Source of the DNA: Kordia sp. SMS9
GTDB lineage: Bacteria; Bacteroidota; Bacteroidia; Flavobacteriales; Flavobacteriaceae
Reading direction: 5' to 3'
Length of the DNA: 64,000 bases
Assembly (NCBI RefSeq): GCF_003352465.1
Contig: NZ_CP031153.1
Span: 2,780,987-2,844,986, forward strand
The notes under the pieces were generated by a model. The model saw only the letters and a list, made by a program, of their open reading frames with translations, was not told the DNA's origin and searched no databases. Made by a program: the position numbers and the translations under genes. Positions 39,174-46,178 of this stretch are shown piece by piece. Each line of letters opens with the position of its first letter. Positions within the stretch are counted from its first letter, which is position 1.

Positions 39174-39181
39174 CAAAACTA
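39174..39181 (-). promoter_or_regulatory. lysA promoter, -7 box
   Basis: CAAAACTA on the plus strand reads TAGTTTTG (TAnnTTTG) on the minus strand, 18 nt before ATG 39155. Confidence 0.5.
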
Positions 39182-39341
39182 TATTAAATTCAAATTACAA
39201 TAAAAAAATTATTTAAAAAATATAAAAATAACACAAAAAGTTAGATTTATAACAATTCATGTTTTTCATCAAACTTCTGTATGGAAGTGTATCGAAATTT
39301 ATAAAACGCGACTGCTATTCGTGCAATTTTAATGTGAGAAG

Positions 39342-39355
39342 TCTTAAATTTAAGA
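39342..39355. promoter_or_regulatory. 14-bp palindrome upstream of the first peptide gene
   Basis: TCTTAAATTTAAGA is a perfect palindrome 20 nt before ATG 39376. It is a possible operator, but A+T-rich palindromes also occur by chance. Confidence 0.3.
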
Positions 39356-39375
39356 AATAAAATAAATGTATACTC

Positions 39376-39537
39376 ATGAAAAAATTACAATTAAAAAAAT
39401 TAGTACTTCATCTTAGAACAATTTCTAAATTCGAATCATTACACATACATGGTGGACATCCTACGGAGGAGCCAAGTGAAGGAGCGCAATGTGCATCAGA
39501 CGATTGCGGACCTAAAAGTAAGACCAAAAACAATTAA
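39376..39537 (+). CDS. RiPP precursor peptide 1, class I lanthipeptide-type leader (putative)
   Basis: 53 residues. The leader MKKLQLKKLVLHLRTISKFE resembles the other four peptides in its basic start, the spaced leucines and the IS motif, then HIHGG as a probable cleavage site. The core HPTEEPSEGAQCASDDCGPK is acidic, with only two cysteines and few Ser/Thr, so it is the most divergent copy. The family is from memory a flavobacterial leader type labelled class I lanthipeptide. No modifying enzyme is adjacent. The ATG follows a 220-bp gap from lysA. Confidence 0.6.
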   Translation: MKKLQLKKLVLHLRTISKFESLHIHGGHPTEEPSEGAQCASDDCGPKSKTKNN

Positions 39538-39593
39538 CTTTAAGTAAAAATTACTACAAAAAATTATCTAAATTATCACTAACATTTAAAACC

Positions 39594-39761
39594 ATGAAAA
39601 AAAGAAGCATTAGTACTTTGCAATTGAATAAAAGAACAATTAGTGAATTACAAGCGTTAGGTGGACGTGCAGCGGAAACTACTACATGTCCAACGGAAAG
39701 TGGTTGTAGTTGCGATACTTGTAGAACAGATTGTCGAGGTCCCAAGAAACCTGTCAACTAA
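39594..39761 (+). CDS. RiPP precursor peptide 2 (putative)
   Basis: 55 residues. Leader MKKRSISTLQLNKRTISELQ, then ALGG. The core (RAAETTTCPTESGCSCDTC, then RTDCRGPKKPVN) has five cysteines, four of them in the C-x-C-x2-C-x3-C array shared with peptides 3 and 5. Ser/Thr residues next to cysteines would permit lanthionine rings. It is followed by a hairpin terminator at 39793. Because the leader is so conserved and the core variable, this looks like a genuine precursor family rather than a random short frame. Confidence 0.72.
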   Translation: MKKRSISTLQLNKRTISELQALGGRAAETTTCPTESGCSCDTCRTDCRGPKKPVN

Positions 39762-39792
39762 AAGTGTAAATGTCATTATAATAATATCATTG

Positions 39793-39818
39793 AAAAGCGA
39801 GCAGAAATGTTCGCTTTT
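39793..39818 (+). terminator. terminator of peptide gene 2 (GNRA loop)
   Basis: AAAAGCGAGCA-GAAA-TGTTCGCTTTT, with one G-T wobble pair. It is nearly identical to the terminator at 40135. Confidence 0.75.
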
Positions 39819-39933
39819 GTAAGCAGCGATACGCCCAATTTATAAAATGCAACATATACCAGTTTTTTCAGTGCTAAATAAGCGATACCTTTAAAGAAAA
39901 GTTGTATAAACCAAAAATTTAAAAGTAAAAATC

Positions 39934-40110
39934 ATGAAAAAAAGAAGATTAAAATCGTTAGCGCTGAACAAGCATAAAATTAGTGAATTACAATCAAAAA
40001 AAGGAGGATCTGATCCATTCAGTACAGAAACACCTACTGTGAGTACGTGTACTTGCGTAAGTTGTAGAATGAGTTGTAGAACACTTGGAGGCGATAGTTT
40101 AGAGTGCTAG
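39934..40110 (+). CDS. RiPP precursor peptide 3 (putative)
   Basis: 58 residues. Leader MKKRRLKSLALNKHKISELQ, then SKKGG. The core begins SDPFSTETPTVSTCTCVSC and continues RMSCRTLGGDSLEC, with C-x-C-x2-C-x3-C and a final cysteine. It is rich in Thr/Ser ahead of the first cysteine. The leader shares the KSLALNK block with peptide 5. It has its own terminator, so it may be transcribed separately. The assignment rests on leader conservation, the GG site and the cysteine pattern. Confidence 0.75.
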   Translation: MKKRRLKSLALNKHKISELQSKKGGSDPFSTETPTVSTCTCVSCRMSCRTLGGDSLEC

Positions 40111-40134
40111 AAGTAGTTAGTTTTTTAAAAGTAG

Positions 40135-40164
40135 AAGCGAGCAGCAATGTTCGCTTTTTTTTTT
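40135..40164 (+). terminator. terminator of peptide gene 3 (GNRA loop)
   Basis: AAGCGAGCA-GCAA-TGTTCGCTT followed by a long T-run, almost the same as the hairpin at 39793. Confidence 0.85.
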
Positions 40165-40243
40165 GGAATAAATTTTACAGGAAAACCGTAACATGTTGAT
40201 ATTTAGGTTTCTTAACTTTCAGTATAACATAAATTATACGATC

Positions 40244-40375
40244 ATGAAAAAAAAGAAACTCAAATCCTTAGGGTTAAACAAACAGAAAATTAGTCACTTG
40301 CATGAGAAAAATGGAGGATTGCAAGCATCAGACGATCAAATTACGATGAGTACCTGCTCTTGTGTCACTTGCTGA
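40244..40375 (+). CDS. RiPP precursor peptide 4, truncated by an in-frame TGA (putative)
   Basis: 43 residues as read. Leader MKKKKLKSLGLNKQKISHLH, then EKNGG, and a core LQASDDQITMSTCSCVTC that stops at TGA (codon 44, 40373-40375) exactly where peptides 2 and 3 have AGA (Arg). The same frame continues for 36 codons to TGA 40484-40486. It encodes PTGCEVESFIVC, then PPPVTLFCTVECQTRDC and TFIGCNM, with six more cysteines. It is either a nonsense mutant of a longer peptide, a naturally short form, or, least likely, a recoded gene. No terminator was seen directly after it. Confidence is for the short peptide being real or a recent pseudogene. Confidence 0.65.
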   Translation: MKKKKLKSLGLNKQKISHLHEKNGGLQASDDQITMSTCSCVTC

Positions 40376-40486
40376 CCAACAGGCTGTGAAGTAGAATCAT
40401 TTATTGTGTGTCCACCGCCAGTCACATTATTTTGTACAGTAGAATGTCAAACGCGCGATTGTACATTTATTGGTTGTAATATGTGA
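40376..40486 (+). pseudogene. in-frame Cys-rich extension of peptide 4 beyond the TGA
   Basis: 36 codons, uninterrupted, six cysteines, ending at TGA. With the first part it would make an 80-codon frame (TGA at codon 44). It is probably the former C-terminal core of peptide 4, disabled by an AGA-to-TGA change. Confidence 0.45.
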
Positions 40487-40555
40487 TATTACATTTAATA
40501 AACATAATTTGAGTATATTAAAGTTTTTAAAAATAACTTACTAAATACACTTATT

Positions 40556-40738
40556 ATGAAAAAAAGAAGTATCAAATCATTAGCATTAAACAAAAGTAGC
40601 ATCAGTCAATTACAAAATATGATTGGAGGTTTTTCGGATGTGGATTCTGACGGACCTACGATGAGCGATTGTTCGTGTAAAAGTTGCGCTGAAAATTGCA
40701 ATACACAAACGGCTTCTACCTTGGGTTGTACCGAATAA
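40556..40738 (+). CDS. RiPP precursor peptide 5 (putative)
   Basis: 60 residues. Leader MKKRSIKSLALNKSSISQLQ, then NMIGG. The core (FSDVDSDGPTMSDCSCKSC, then AENCNTQTASTLGCTE) has the C-x-C-x2-C-x3-C array and one further cysteine, with an acidic spacer before it. The PTMSDCSC stretch parallels ITMSTCSC of peptide 4. A terminator follows at 40771 and then the sucC promoter, so the peptide locus ends here. No LanB, LanC, protease or transporter gene lies in the window; they would have to act in trans. Confidence 0.75.
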   Translation: MKKRSIKSLALNKSSISQLQNMIGGFSDVDSDGPTMSDCSCKSCAENCNTQTASTLGCTE

Positions 40739-40770
40739 GAAGTTGTAAAAAATTTTGTAAATCATTGTAA

Positions 40771-40801
40771 AGAGTCTTTCTTTTGAGAGACTCTTTTTTT
40801 A
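40771..40801 (+). terminator. terminator of peptide gene 5
   Basis: AGAGTCT (40771-40777) pairs with AGACTCT (40788-40794) and is followed by a T-run. Confidence 0.8.
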
Positions 40802-40847
40802 ATCTATCAAAAACCAAAATTAATTGGGTTTAGTGCGTTCGATTTTT

Positions 40848-40855
40848 TACATTTG
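40848..40855 (+). promoter_or_regulatory. sucC promoter, -7 box
   Basis: TACATTTG fits TAnnTTTG, 24 nt before ATG 40880. A TTG at 40824-40826 is a possible -33 element, with a 21-nt spacer. Confidence 0.6.
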
Positions 40856-40879
40856 TGCCACTATAAAAAACTTCGTAAA

Positions 40880-42073
40880 ATGAATCTACACGAATACCAA
40901 GGAAAAGAAATATTAGCAAGTTTTGGCGTACGCGTTCAAAGAGGGAAAGTAGCGACAACTCCAGCAGAAGCTGTAGAAGCTGCTAAGCAATTAACGGAAG
41001 AAACTGGCACAGGTTGGCATGTGATTAAAGCACAGGTACACGCTGGTGGACGCGGAAAAGGCGGCGGTGTAAAACTTGCAAAGAATCTTCAAGAAGTAGA
41101 AGATATCGCAGGACAAATCATCGGAATGGATTTGGTAACACCACAAACTTCTGCAGAAGGAAAGCGTGTACACCAAGTGTTAGTAACCGAAGATGTATAT
41201 TATCCTGGTGAGAGTGAAACAAACGAATTTTATATGTCTGTATTGTTAAACAGAGCCACCGGACGCAACATGATCATGTATTCTACAGAAGGTGGAATGG
41301 ATATTGAAACAGTTGCCGAAGAAACGCCACATTTAATTTTTACAGAAGAAGTAGATCCTGCACAAGGATTGCTACCTTTTCAAGCGAGAAAAGTTGCGTT
41401 CAACTTAGGATTGAGCGGAACTGCTTTTAAAGAAATGACGCGTTTTGTAACTTCATTATACAAAGCGTATGTTGCTTCTGATTCTTCATTATTTGAAATC
41501 AATCCGGTTTTGAAAACTTCGGATGATAAAATCATGGCAGTAGATGCAAAAGTAACATTGGACGAAAATGCATTATTCCGTCACAAAGATTACGCAGCAA
41601 TGCGCGATTTACGTGAGGAAAACCCAATTGAAGTAGAAGCAAAGGAAGTTGGACTAAACTATGTAGATCTTGACGGAAACGTAGGTTGTATGGTCAATGG
41701 AGCTGGATTGGCAATGGCAACGATGGATTTAATTAAAATGGCTGGTGGAGAACCTGCAAACTTCTTAGATGTTGGTGGAACAGCAGATGCAAAACGTGTA
41801 GAAGAAGCGTTTAGAATCATTTTAAAAGACGATAATGTAAAAGCAATCTTAATCAATATTTTTGGTGGAATTGTACGTTGTGATCGTGTAGCGCAAGGTG
41901 TCGTAGATGCGTATAAGAATATGGGAGATGCGATTAAAGTTCCAATCATTGTACGTTTGCAAGGAACCAATGCAGATATCGCAAAAGAATTGATTGACAA
42001 TTCAGGTTTGGCAGTAGAATCGGCAGTAGAATTCCAAGAAGCTGCAGATAAAGTACAAGCAGTATTGGCGTAA
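40880..42073 (+). CDS. sucC: succinate--CoA ligase (ADP-forming) subunit beta
   Basis: 397 residues. It is the beta subunit of the TCA-cycle enzyme linking succinyl-CoA to ATP synthesis. The start MNLHEYQGKEILASFGV is the standard one; an earlier in-frame start at 40853 overlaps the promoter. The ATP-grasp domain includes KAQVHAGGRGKGGGVKL and FEINPVL. The ligase domain shows LDVGGTADAKRVEEAF and NIFGGIVRCDRVAQGV, the conserved CoA-ligase loop. No sucD is adjacent, so the alpha subunit must be elsewhere. It is followed by a strong terminator. Confidence 0.97.
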   Translation: MNLHEYQGKEILASFGVRVQRGKVATTPAEAVEAAKQLTEETGTGWHVIKAQVHAGGRGKGGGVKLAKNLQEVEDIAGQIIGMDLVTPQTSAEGKRVHQVLVTEDVYYPGESETNEFYMSVLLNRATGRNMIMYSTEGGMDIETVAEETPHLIFTEEVDPAQGLLPFQARKVAFNLGLSGTAFKEMTRFVTSLYKAYVASDSSLFEINPVLKTSDDKIMAVDAKVTLDENALFRHKDYAAMRDLREENPIEVEAKEVGLNYVDLDGNVGCMVNGAGLAMATMDLIKMAGGEPANFLDVGGTADAKRVEEAFRIILKDDNVKAILINIFGGIVRCDRVAQGVVDAYKNMGDAIKVPIIVRLQGTNADIAKELIDNSGLAVESAVEFQEAADKVQAVLA

Positions 42074-42108
42074 AAAATAGTACAGTTATAATTCAATTTA
42101 TAGTATAT

Positions 42109-42148
42109 AAAAAGACCTTTCTAGTTTTGTAGAAAGGTCTTTTTTTTA
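42109..42148 (+). terminator. terminator of sucC
   Basis: AAAAAGACCTTTCTA pairs with TAGAAAGGTCTTTTT around GTTTTG, then more T residues. Confidence 0.9.
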
Positions 42149-42252
42149 TGTGATGATGAAATTCTTCAAAATTTAATAGTTGCTGTATTTTAATGTATAA
42201 TGTAATTCTATATCGAAATGCTACACAAAACATTGTTTAGTATTCTTTGTTT

Positions 42253-42819
42253 TTAGAACAAAATGAAACTTAATACATAAAAATATACAATCGCTATTAT
42301 CAAAATATAGACAAACTCTACTGTAAATCTAAGTTGTTTTATTTCTTTCCAAATGGTGGATAGTTCTTCTTTATCAACAGAAATTATTTCTGTATTTGCA
42401 ATAATATCTCCCAAGCGACGCGATGGATTTAAATAGGCTATACCCACTTCTAAAGGCCAAATTATCATTGACATATTGCGAAGGAAACATTGTAACTCAG
42501 ACGCTGGCTGTTTAGTTTTACAATCAATTACTTGATAGCCTAGTAGTCGTTTTGCGGCACTTTGTGCTTTTAAAAAATCTTTATTCATGCACAAAAATAT
42601 AAGTACAGAGAATATTATTGTTGAATGTTTGTTTATAAAGTCGAAAGATTTGAAATCCCCAAAAAAAATAAAGATAACGGTTGGCGTTATCAATATCAAC
42701 GACATGATAATATGATCTAGGAACATACTTTGTATTCTGCGGAGTTTAAAATTTGTTGTAGTGATTTTAGAAATTTCACGTATAAAAATTCCCTTTAAAA
42801 TATCTTTTTTACGTTTCAT
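42253..42819 (-). CDS. RDD family membrane protein
   Basis: 188 residues from ATG 42819; a longer frame to 42870 adds an unlikely leader. Two transmembrane segments at the N-terminal side (about residues 34-52, FLDHIIMSLILITPTVIF, and 66-80) are followed by the RDD core KRLLGYQVIDCKTKQPASELQCFLRN and NPSRRLGDIIANTEI. A final transmembrane segment lies near the C-terminus. RDD proteins are thought to take part in transport or osmotic balance. It is divergent from hsp20, sharing a region that holds an inverted repeat. Confidence 0.78.
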   Translation of the reverse strand: MKRKKDILKGIFIREISKITTTNFKLRRIQSMFLDHIIMSLILITPTVIFIFFGDFKSFDFINKHSTIIFSVLIFLCMNKDFLKAQSAAKRLLGYQVIDCKTKQPASELQCFLRNMSMIIWPLEVGIAYLNPSRRLGDIIANTEIISVDKEELSTIWKEIKQLRFTVEFVYILIIAIVYFYVLSFILF

Positions 42820-42899
42820 AGAAAGCTTTAAATGACTAAAATTAATGTAAATCAAACACATTTTCGCCACGTTGTCACTTCTAGAAACACTAAAAATGA

Positions 42900-42937
42900 C
42901 ATTTTGACATTAAAATTTCTAAAAAACTGTCAAAATG
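42900..42937. promoter_or_regulatory. 10-bp inverted repeat upstream of hsp20
   Basis: CATTTTGACA (42900-42909) and TGTCAAAATG (42928-42937), separated by 18 bp, about 100 bp before the hsp20 ATG and on the far side from the RDD start. It looks like a binding site for a dimeric regulator, perhaps heat-shock related; the regulator is unknown. Confidence 0.5.
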
Positions 42938-43037
42938 ACGTATTTTTTTACTTGGAATCCTTTTTGCCATATACAACTCGTATTTGAATAACAAATAATT
43001 TAAAACTGAAAAATCAAACTTTAAAAAAACAAATAAG

Positions 43038-43475
43038 ATGAATATAGTAAAAAGAAGAAACGCAGATTTTCCATCAATTTTTGACGAATTGTTTCAAACA
43101 GATTGGTTTGGCGGAATGGCAAATCCAGCGACAGCTACAAAAGGAACTATTCCAGCAACCAATATTAAAGAAACTGCGGACAATTTCATATTAGAAGTAG
43201 CTGCACCTGGAAAAACGAAGGAAGATTTCAAACTTTCACTCGATCATGATGTGTTAACAATTAGCACAGAAGAAAAGAAAGAAGAAACAAAGAAAGAAGA
43301 TAATTATACGCGTAGAGAGTTTAGCTTTTCAGCGTTTACACGTTCTTTCAAATTACCACAAACAGTAAATAAAGAAGAAATCAACGCTACGTATACAGAC
43401 GGAATTTTACATGTTACGTTGCCAAAACGTGAAGAAGACAAAGTGAAGCCAAAGCGTTTGATTGAAATTTCATAA
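43038..43475 (+). CDS. Hsp20/alpha-crystallin family small heat-shock protein
   Basis: 145 residues. Small heat-shock proteins hold unfolding proteins in the cytoplasm in an ATP-independent way. The alpha-crystallin domain is seen from about residue 42: ATNIKETADNFILEVAAPGKTKEDF at its start, then a YTRREFSFSAFTRSFKLPQTV block and the closing ATYTDGILHVTLPKREE. The N-terminal region VKRRNADFPSIFDELFQTDWF is the short variant common in Bacteroidota. A -7 box is not clear in the leader, but an inverted repeat lies upstream. A terminator follows. Confidence 0.93.
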   Translation: MNIVKRRNADFPSIFDELFQTDWFGGMANPATATKGTIPATNIKETADNFILEVAAPGKTKEDFKLSLDHDVLTISTEEKKEETKKEDNYTRREFSFSAFTRSFKLPQTVNKEEINATYTDGILHVTLPKREEDKVKPKRLIEIS

Positions 43476-43520
43476 TATAAAAATTTTCATAATAATTATT
43501 TAGGATTGGTTAGTTAATGG

Positions 43521-43557
43521 AAAAAGGGTTCGTCAAGAAATTGGCGAGCCTTTTTTA
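43521..43557 (+). terminator. terminator of hsp20
   Basis: AAAAAGGGTTCGTCAA and TTGGCGAGCCTTTTTT form a stem with wobble pairs around a GAAA loop. Confidence 0.8.
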
Positions 43558-43574
43558 TGTAGTATGGTAAAGAA

Positions 43575-44153
43575 TTAGGTTTTCTTCACATATTTTGTAA
43601 TAATCACAATATGTTGTCCGTTTACACGTCCTTCTATATGTTCTGCATTGTCATGTGAAAGTGTAATGTTACGAACAGGCGTTCCACGTTTCGCAACAAA
43701 TCCAGCACCTTTTACGTTTAGGTCTTTGATCAAAACCACACTATCTCCAGCTTGCAATTGTACGCCGTTTACATCTACATGTTTGAGGGTGTTTTCTTCC
43801 TCTTCCGCTTCTCCTGTGGCTGCTGCCCAAGTCAAATCGTCTTCCTCCAAATACATCATGTCTAGCAAATCTTGTGGCCAGCCTTCATGCTTCAATCGGT
43901 GCAACATACGCCACGCTACAATTTGAACCGCTTTGACTTCGCTCCACATGCTATCATTCAAACAACGCCAATGATTCGCGTTCATCGTTTCAGGATTTTC
44001 TATTTGAGAAATACAAGTTTCACATGCGTAGATAGATTTTTCCAGTTGTTCAGCATGATTTGGTGGCACGTGATACATTGCTAGTTTTTCAGTGGAATTG
44101 CACAATTCGCAAGTATTATTGCTACGCTTTTTTAGGTCTCTTTCGATGCTCAT
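43575..44153 (-). CDS. PhnA-like (YjdM) zinc-ribbon protein
   Basis: 192 residues. The N-terminal zinc ribbon has TCELC (Cys 15, 18) and ACETC (Cys 44, 47). The C-terminal approx. 70 residues are the PhnA domain (VDVNGVQLQAGDSVVLIKDL, VKGAGFVAKRGT, HIEGRVNGQHIVIITKYVKK). The name derives from the old phosphonate-uptake operon, but homologues are not phosphonatases and the real function is unknown. The acidic linker EAEEEENT joins the two. It is convergent with hsp20 and probably stands alone on its transcript. Confidence 0.85.
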   Translation of the reverse strand: MSIERDLKKRSNNTCELCNSTEKLAMYHVPPNHAEQLEKSIYACETCISQIENPETMNANHWRCLNDSMWSEVKAVQIVAWRMLHRLKHEGWPQDLLDMMYLEEDDLTWAAATGEAEEEENTLKHVDVNGVQLQAGDSVVLIKDLNVKGAGFVAKRGTPVRNITLSHDNAEHIEGRVNGQHIVIITKYVKKT

Positions 44154-44220
44154 AGAGTGGAAATCTTATGTTTCTGTAAATAAAGTAAAAATGACGGGAA
44201 TTAAGTCACAACGCAAGGTT

Positions 44221-45093
44221 TTATTCGACAATTAGCTCAAACCTAGTTTCAAAAAACGCATCCGATCGATTGTCTTTTACTTTAAGTTCGCATGTTATTG
44301 GATTGGTGACAATTCCAGAAGTGATCACAATATAAGGAGAAAATTGTTGTTGTACTGATGCCGCATTTAAAAGTGCTGGCGACATATTTTCTTTTTCTAT
44401 AATTTTTGTGCCAGTAGCATCTTTTAATGATAGCGAAGATGTAATATCAACCATACCGTTTTCATCCACTTTCAAACCTTTGAAATTATTCAAGATGATG
44501 TAGATGTCTTCTTCCATGGATATTTTATCATCCACAATTCCTACATCGCGTTGTTTTGAATATAAATACATGGAATCGTAGGTAATTCCAGAAGATTTTG
44601 TGGTGAATAAAGGATTTTCAATCACAGAAAACGGCATGCGTATGTTGTAAAAATGATCACTTTTCGTATCCGTAATATTCACATGCATTAGATATTCATT
44701 TCCAGCAAACATAGGCTTTGCAATCAATATGTAGCTTTCTAGGCTTAACTTTTCTTTTTGGAAATTAATATCTTGATTTTTAAGAAGATTTTGTTCATTT
44801 AAAAGAGTGTCCCCTTTTTTATTGATGACATAAATATCCATTTCAGGGTATACCAAATTTTCAGTTGCTATAAATCCTTTCATATTATTGAAAACAACAT
44901 TGCAGGCTTCTCCATAAATAAATTCAGATGTCTTTTTGTTTCCTAAATGATTTTCAACGGTAACGGCAGTTGTGGTCAATCCTTCACTTTCAATAGTAAT
45001 GTGTGAAGGTGTTTTTAGCGCGGGCGAAATGCTAATCTCGCAAGAAAAAAATACAAGACTAAGTGCTACTCGTAGAAGCTGTTTACATTTCAT
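44221..45093 (-). CDS. hypothetical lipoprotein-like protein
   Basis: 290 residues. It starts MKCKQLLRVALSLVFFSCEIS, a hydrophobic leader ending in FFSC that may be a lipobox. The rest is beta-rich with an internal duplication in style: two stretches of roughly 110 residues each carry a (Q/M)-EKxxL/ISMEEDIYIIL-type strand pattern and end at a D(T/N)-x-SD-x-F segment (DTKSDHFYNIRM; DNRSDAFFETRF). I do not recognise the domain. It ends where the SDR gene begins to be read on the same strand (6 nt upstream gap), so they are likely co-transcribed. Confidence 0.62.
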   Translation of the reverse strand: MKCKQLLRVALSLVFFSCEISISPALKTPSHITIESEGLTTTAVTVENHLGNKKTSEFIYGEACNVVFNNMKGFIATENLVYPEMDIYVINKKGDTLLNEQNLLKNQDINFQKEKLSLESYILIAKPMFAGNEYLMHVNITDTKSDHFYNIRMPFSVIENPLFTTKSSGITYDSMYLYSKQRDVGIVDDKISMEEDIYIILNNFKGLKVDENGMVDITSSLSLKDATGTKIIEKENMSPALLNAASVQQQFSPYIVITSGIVTNPITCELKVKDNRSDAFFETRFELIVE

Positions 45094-45099
45094 ATAGTA

Positions 45100-45702
45100 T
45101 TAGTTGTATATTCGAATAATTTCACCTGTTTGTCTTCCGTCCACACTTTTGCGATACGCATTCACAACTTTTTGCATCGCAATAGGATTGTGTCCTGGAA
45201 AATATGCATCATACTTTTCCACTGCATCTTCCACCAAACCAGAAGAAACGACATTGACACGAATGTTGCCTTCCAATTCTAAAATCACTGCTTTTACAAA
45301 ACTGTGAATGGCACCATTGACCATCGCAGCACTTGCCGTCATCGGAACTGGTTCATCTGCCAAAATTCCAGTGGTTAAGGTAATGGAACCGCCTTTGTTG
45401 AGGTAGTTTTGCCCAATGCGAACCAAATTGACTTGTCCCATCAATTTACTTTTAAAACCTACATAATAATCTTCTTCAGAAAGTTCGTCAAACGGTTTCC
45501 ATGTGGCTTCACCTGCGGCACAAATGATCGCATCGAGCGTTCCAACTTGATCAAACATTTTTTGAATGCTTTGGCTATTGCTGATATCTACAGTAACATC
45601 GCCTGTCGTTCTTCCTGCAATGAACACTTCGTGCTGTTGCCTAAAATATTCCGTAAGTTTTTTGCCAATGGTTCCGTTTCCGCCGATGATGAGGATTTTC
45701 AT
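45100..45702 (-). CDS. short-chain dehydrogenase/reductase (atypical)
   Basis: 200 residues from MKILIIGGNGTIGKKLTE; a longer frame to 45762 was rejected since it adds a polar leader before the NAD(P)-binding start. The Rossmann motif GGNGTIG is clear, and AGRTTGDVTVDIS supplies the cofactor-discriminating region. The NNAG equivalent is ICAAGEA. The usual catalytic Tyr-x3-Lys is missing: the corresponding place reads TASAAMVNGAIHSF. This variation is typical of a subgroup of short SDRs, so activity may differ. Substrate unknown. Confidence 0.82.
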   Translation of the reverse strand: MKILIIGGNGTIGKKLTEYFRQQHEVFIAGRTTGDVTVDISNSQSIQKMFDQVGTLDAIICAAGEATWKPFDELSEEDYYVGFKSKLMGQVNLVRIGQNYLNKGGSITLTTGILADEPVPMTASAAMVNGAIHSFVKAVILELEGNIRVNVVSSGLVEDAVEKYDAYFPGHNPIAMQKVVNAYRKSVDGRQTGEIIRIYN

Positions 45703-45751
45703 AAAAATTGTATTTGTAGTTGAAAGATAGTCATAAATTCTAGGTTGCTTT

Positions 45752-46168
45752 TTAACAATCAAACGGAAGTAAATCTGGCGAAATATAGTATTGTTTTGCC
45801 CTTTGAGATGTGAAAATATCTAGGGAATAATGCGCTTCCATCAATTGTCTAAAATTGGATAAAAGCCTTGGATGCTCCGTGATAAATTCCTTAAAAGTAG
45901 TCGTTTTTGATTGTAAGATAAAGTGATATACCGCTTTGGTTGCCGCAATGGTCAATGTTTTATTGTACTTGTCTGCTGCGTTTGCGTGTGCTACAAAATT
46001 TTGCAACTGAATTTGAATAGTATCTAATGCTTGCTTAATTCCGTATTTGGTAATGTGAATCCATGCCAATCTTAGATGCGCTTCATGCGTAAATAAGGAA
46101 GGCGACAGTTTGCAAGTTGCAAATTGTTTTTCAAATGTAGCGTCTGTCAGTTGGATATGATCAAACAT
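45752..46168 (-). CDS. conserved hypothetical protein
   Basis: 138 residues, no signal peptide, predicted helical. Its most notable piece is SLFTHEAHLRLAWIHITKY, in which HEAH could bind metal, followed by an amphipathic helix (ALDTIQIQLQNFVAHANAADK). It ends with a run of hydrophobic and aromatic residues (AKQYYISPDLLPFD). I do not recognise it. It lies between the DUF1456 gene and the SDR on the same strand, with a 10-nt gap to the former, so they probably form one transcript. Confidence 0.65.
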   Translation of the reverse strand: MFDHIQLTDATFEKQFATCKLSPSLFTHEAHLRLAWIHITKYGIKQALDTIQIQLQNFVAHANAADKYNKTLTIAATKAVYHFILQSKTTTFKEFITEHPRLLSNFRQLMEAHYSLDIFTSQRAKQYYISPDLLPFDC

Positions 46169-46178
46169 ACAAGTTGCT

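Noticed and set aside
39156..39176. TTG start for lysA at 39176
   Set aside because: Overlaps the minus-strand -7 box at 39174-39181; ATG 39155 is used.
40373..40375. TGA in peptide 4 as a selenocysteine codon
   Set aside because: No selenocysteine machinery or SECIS-like hairpin was seen in the window, and a one-base change from AGA explains it more simply. Kept only as a low-probability alternative in the findings.
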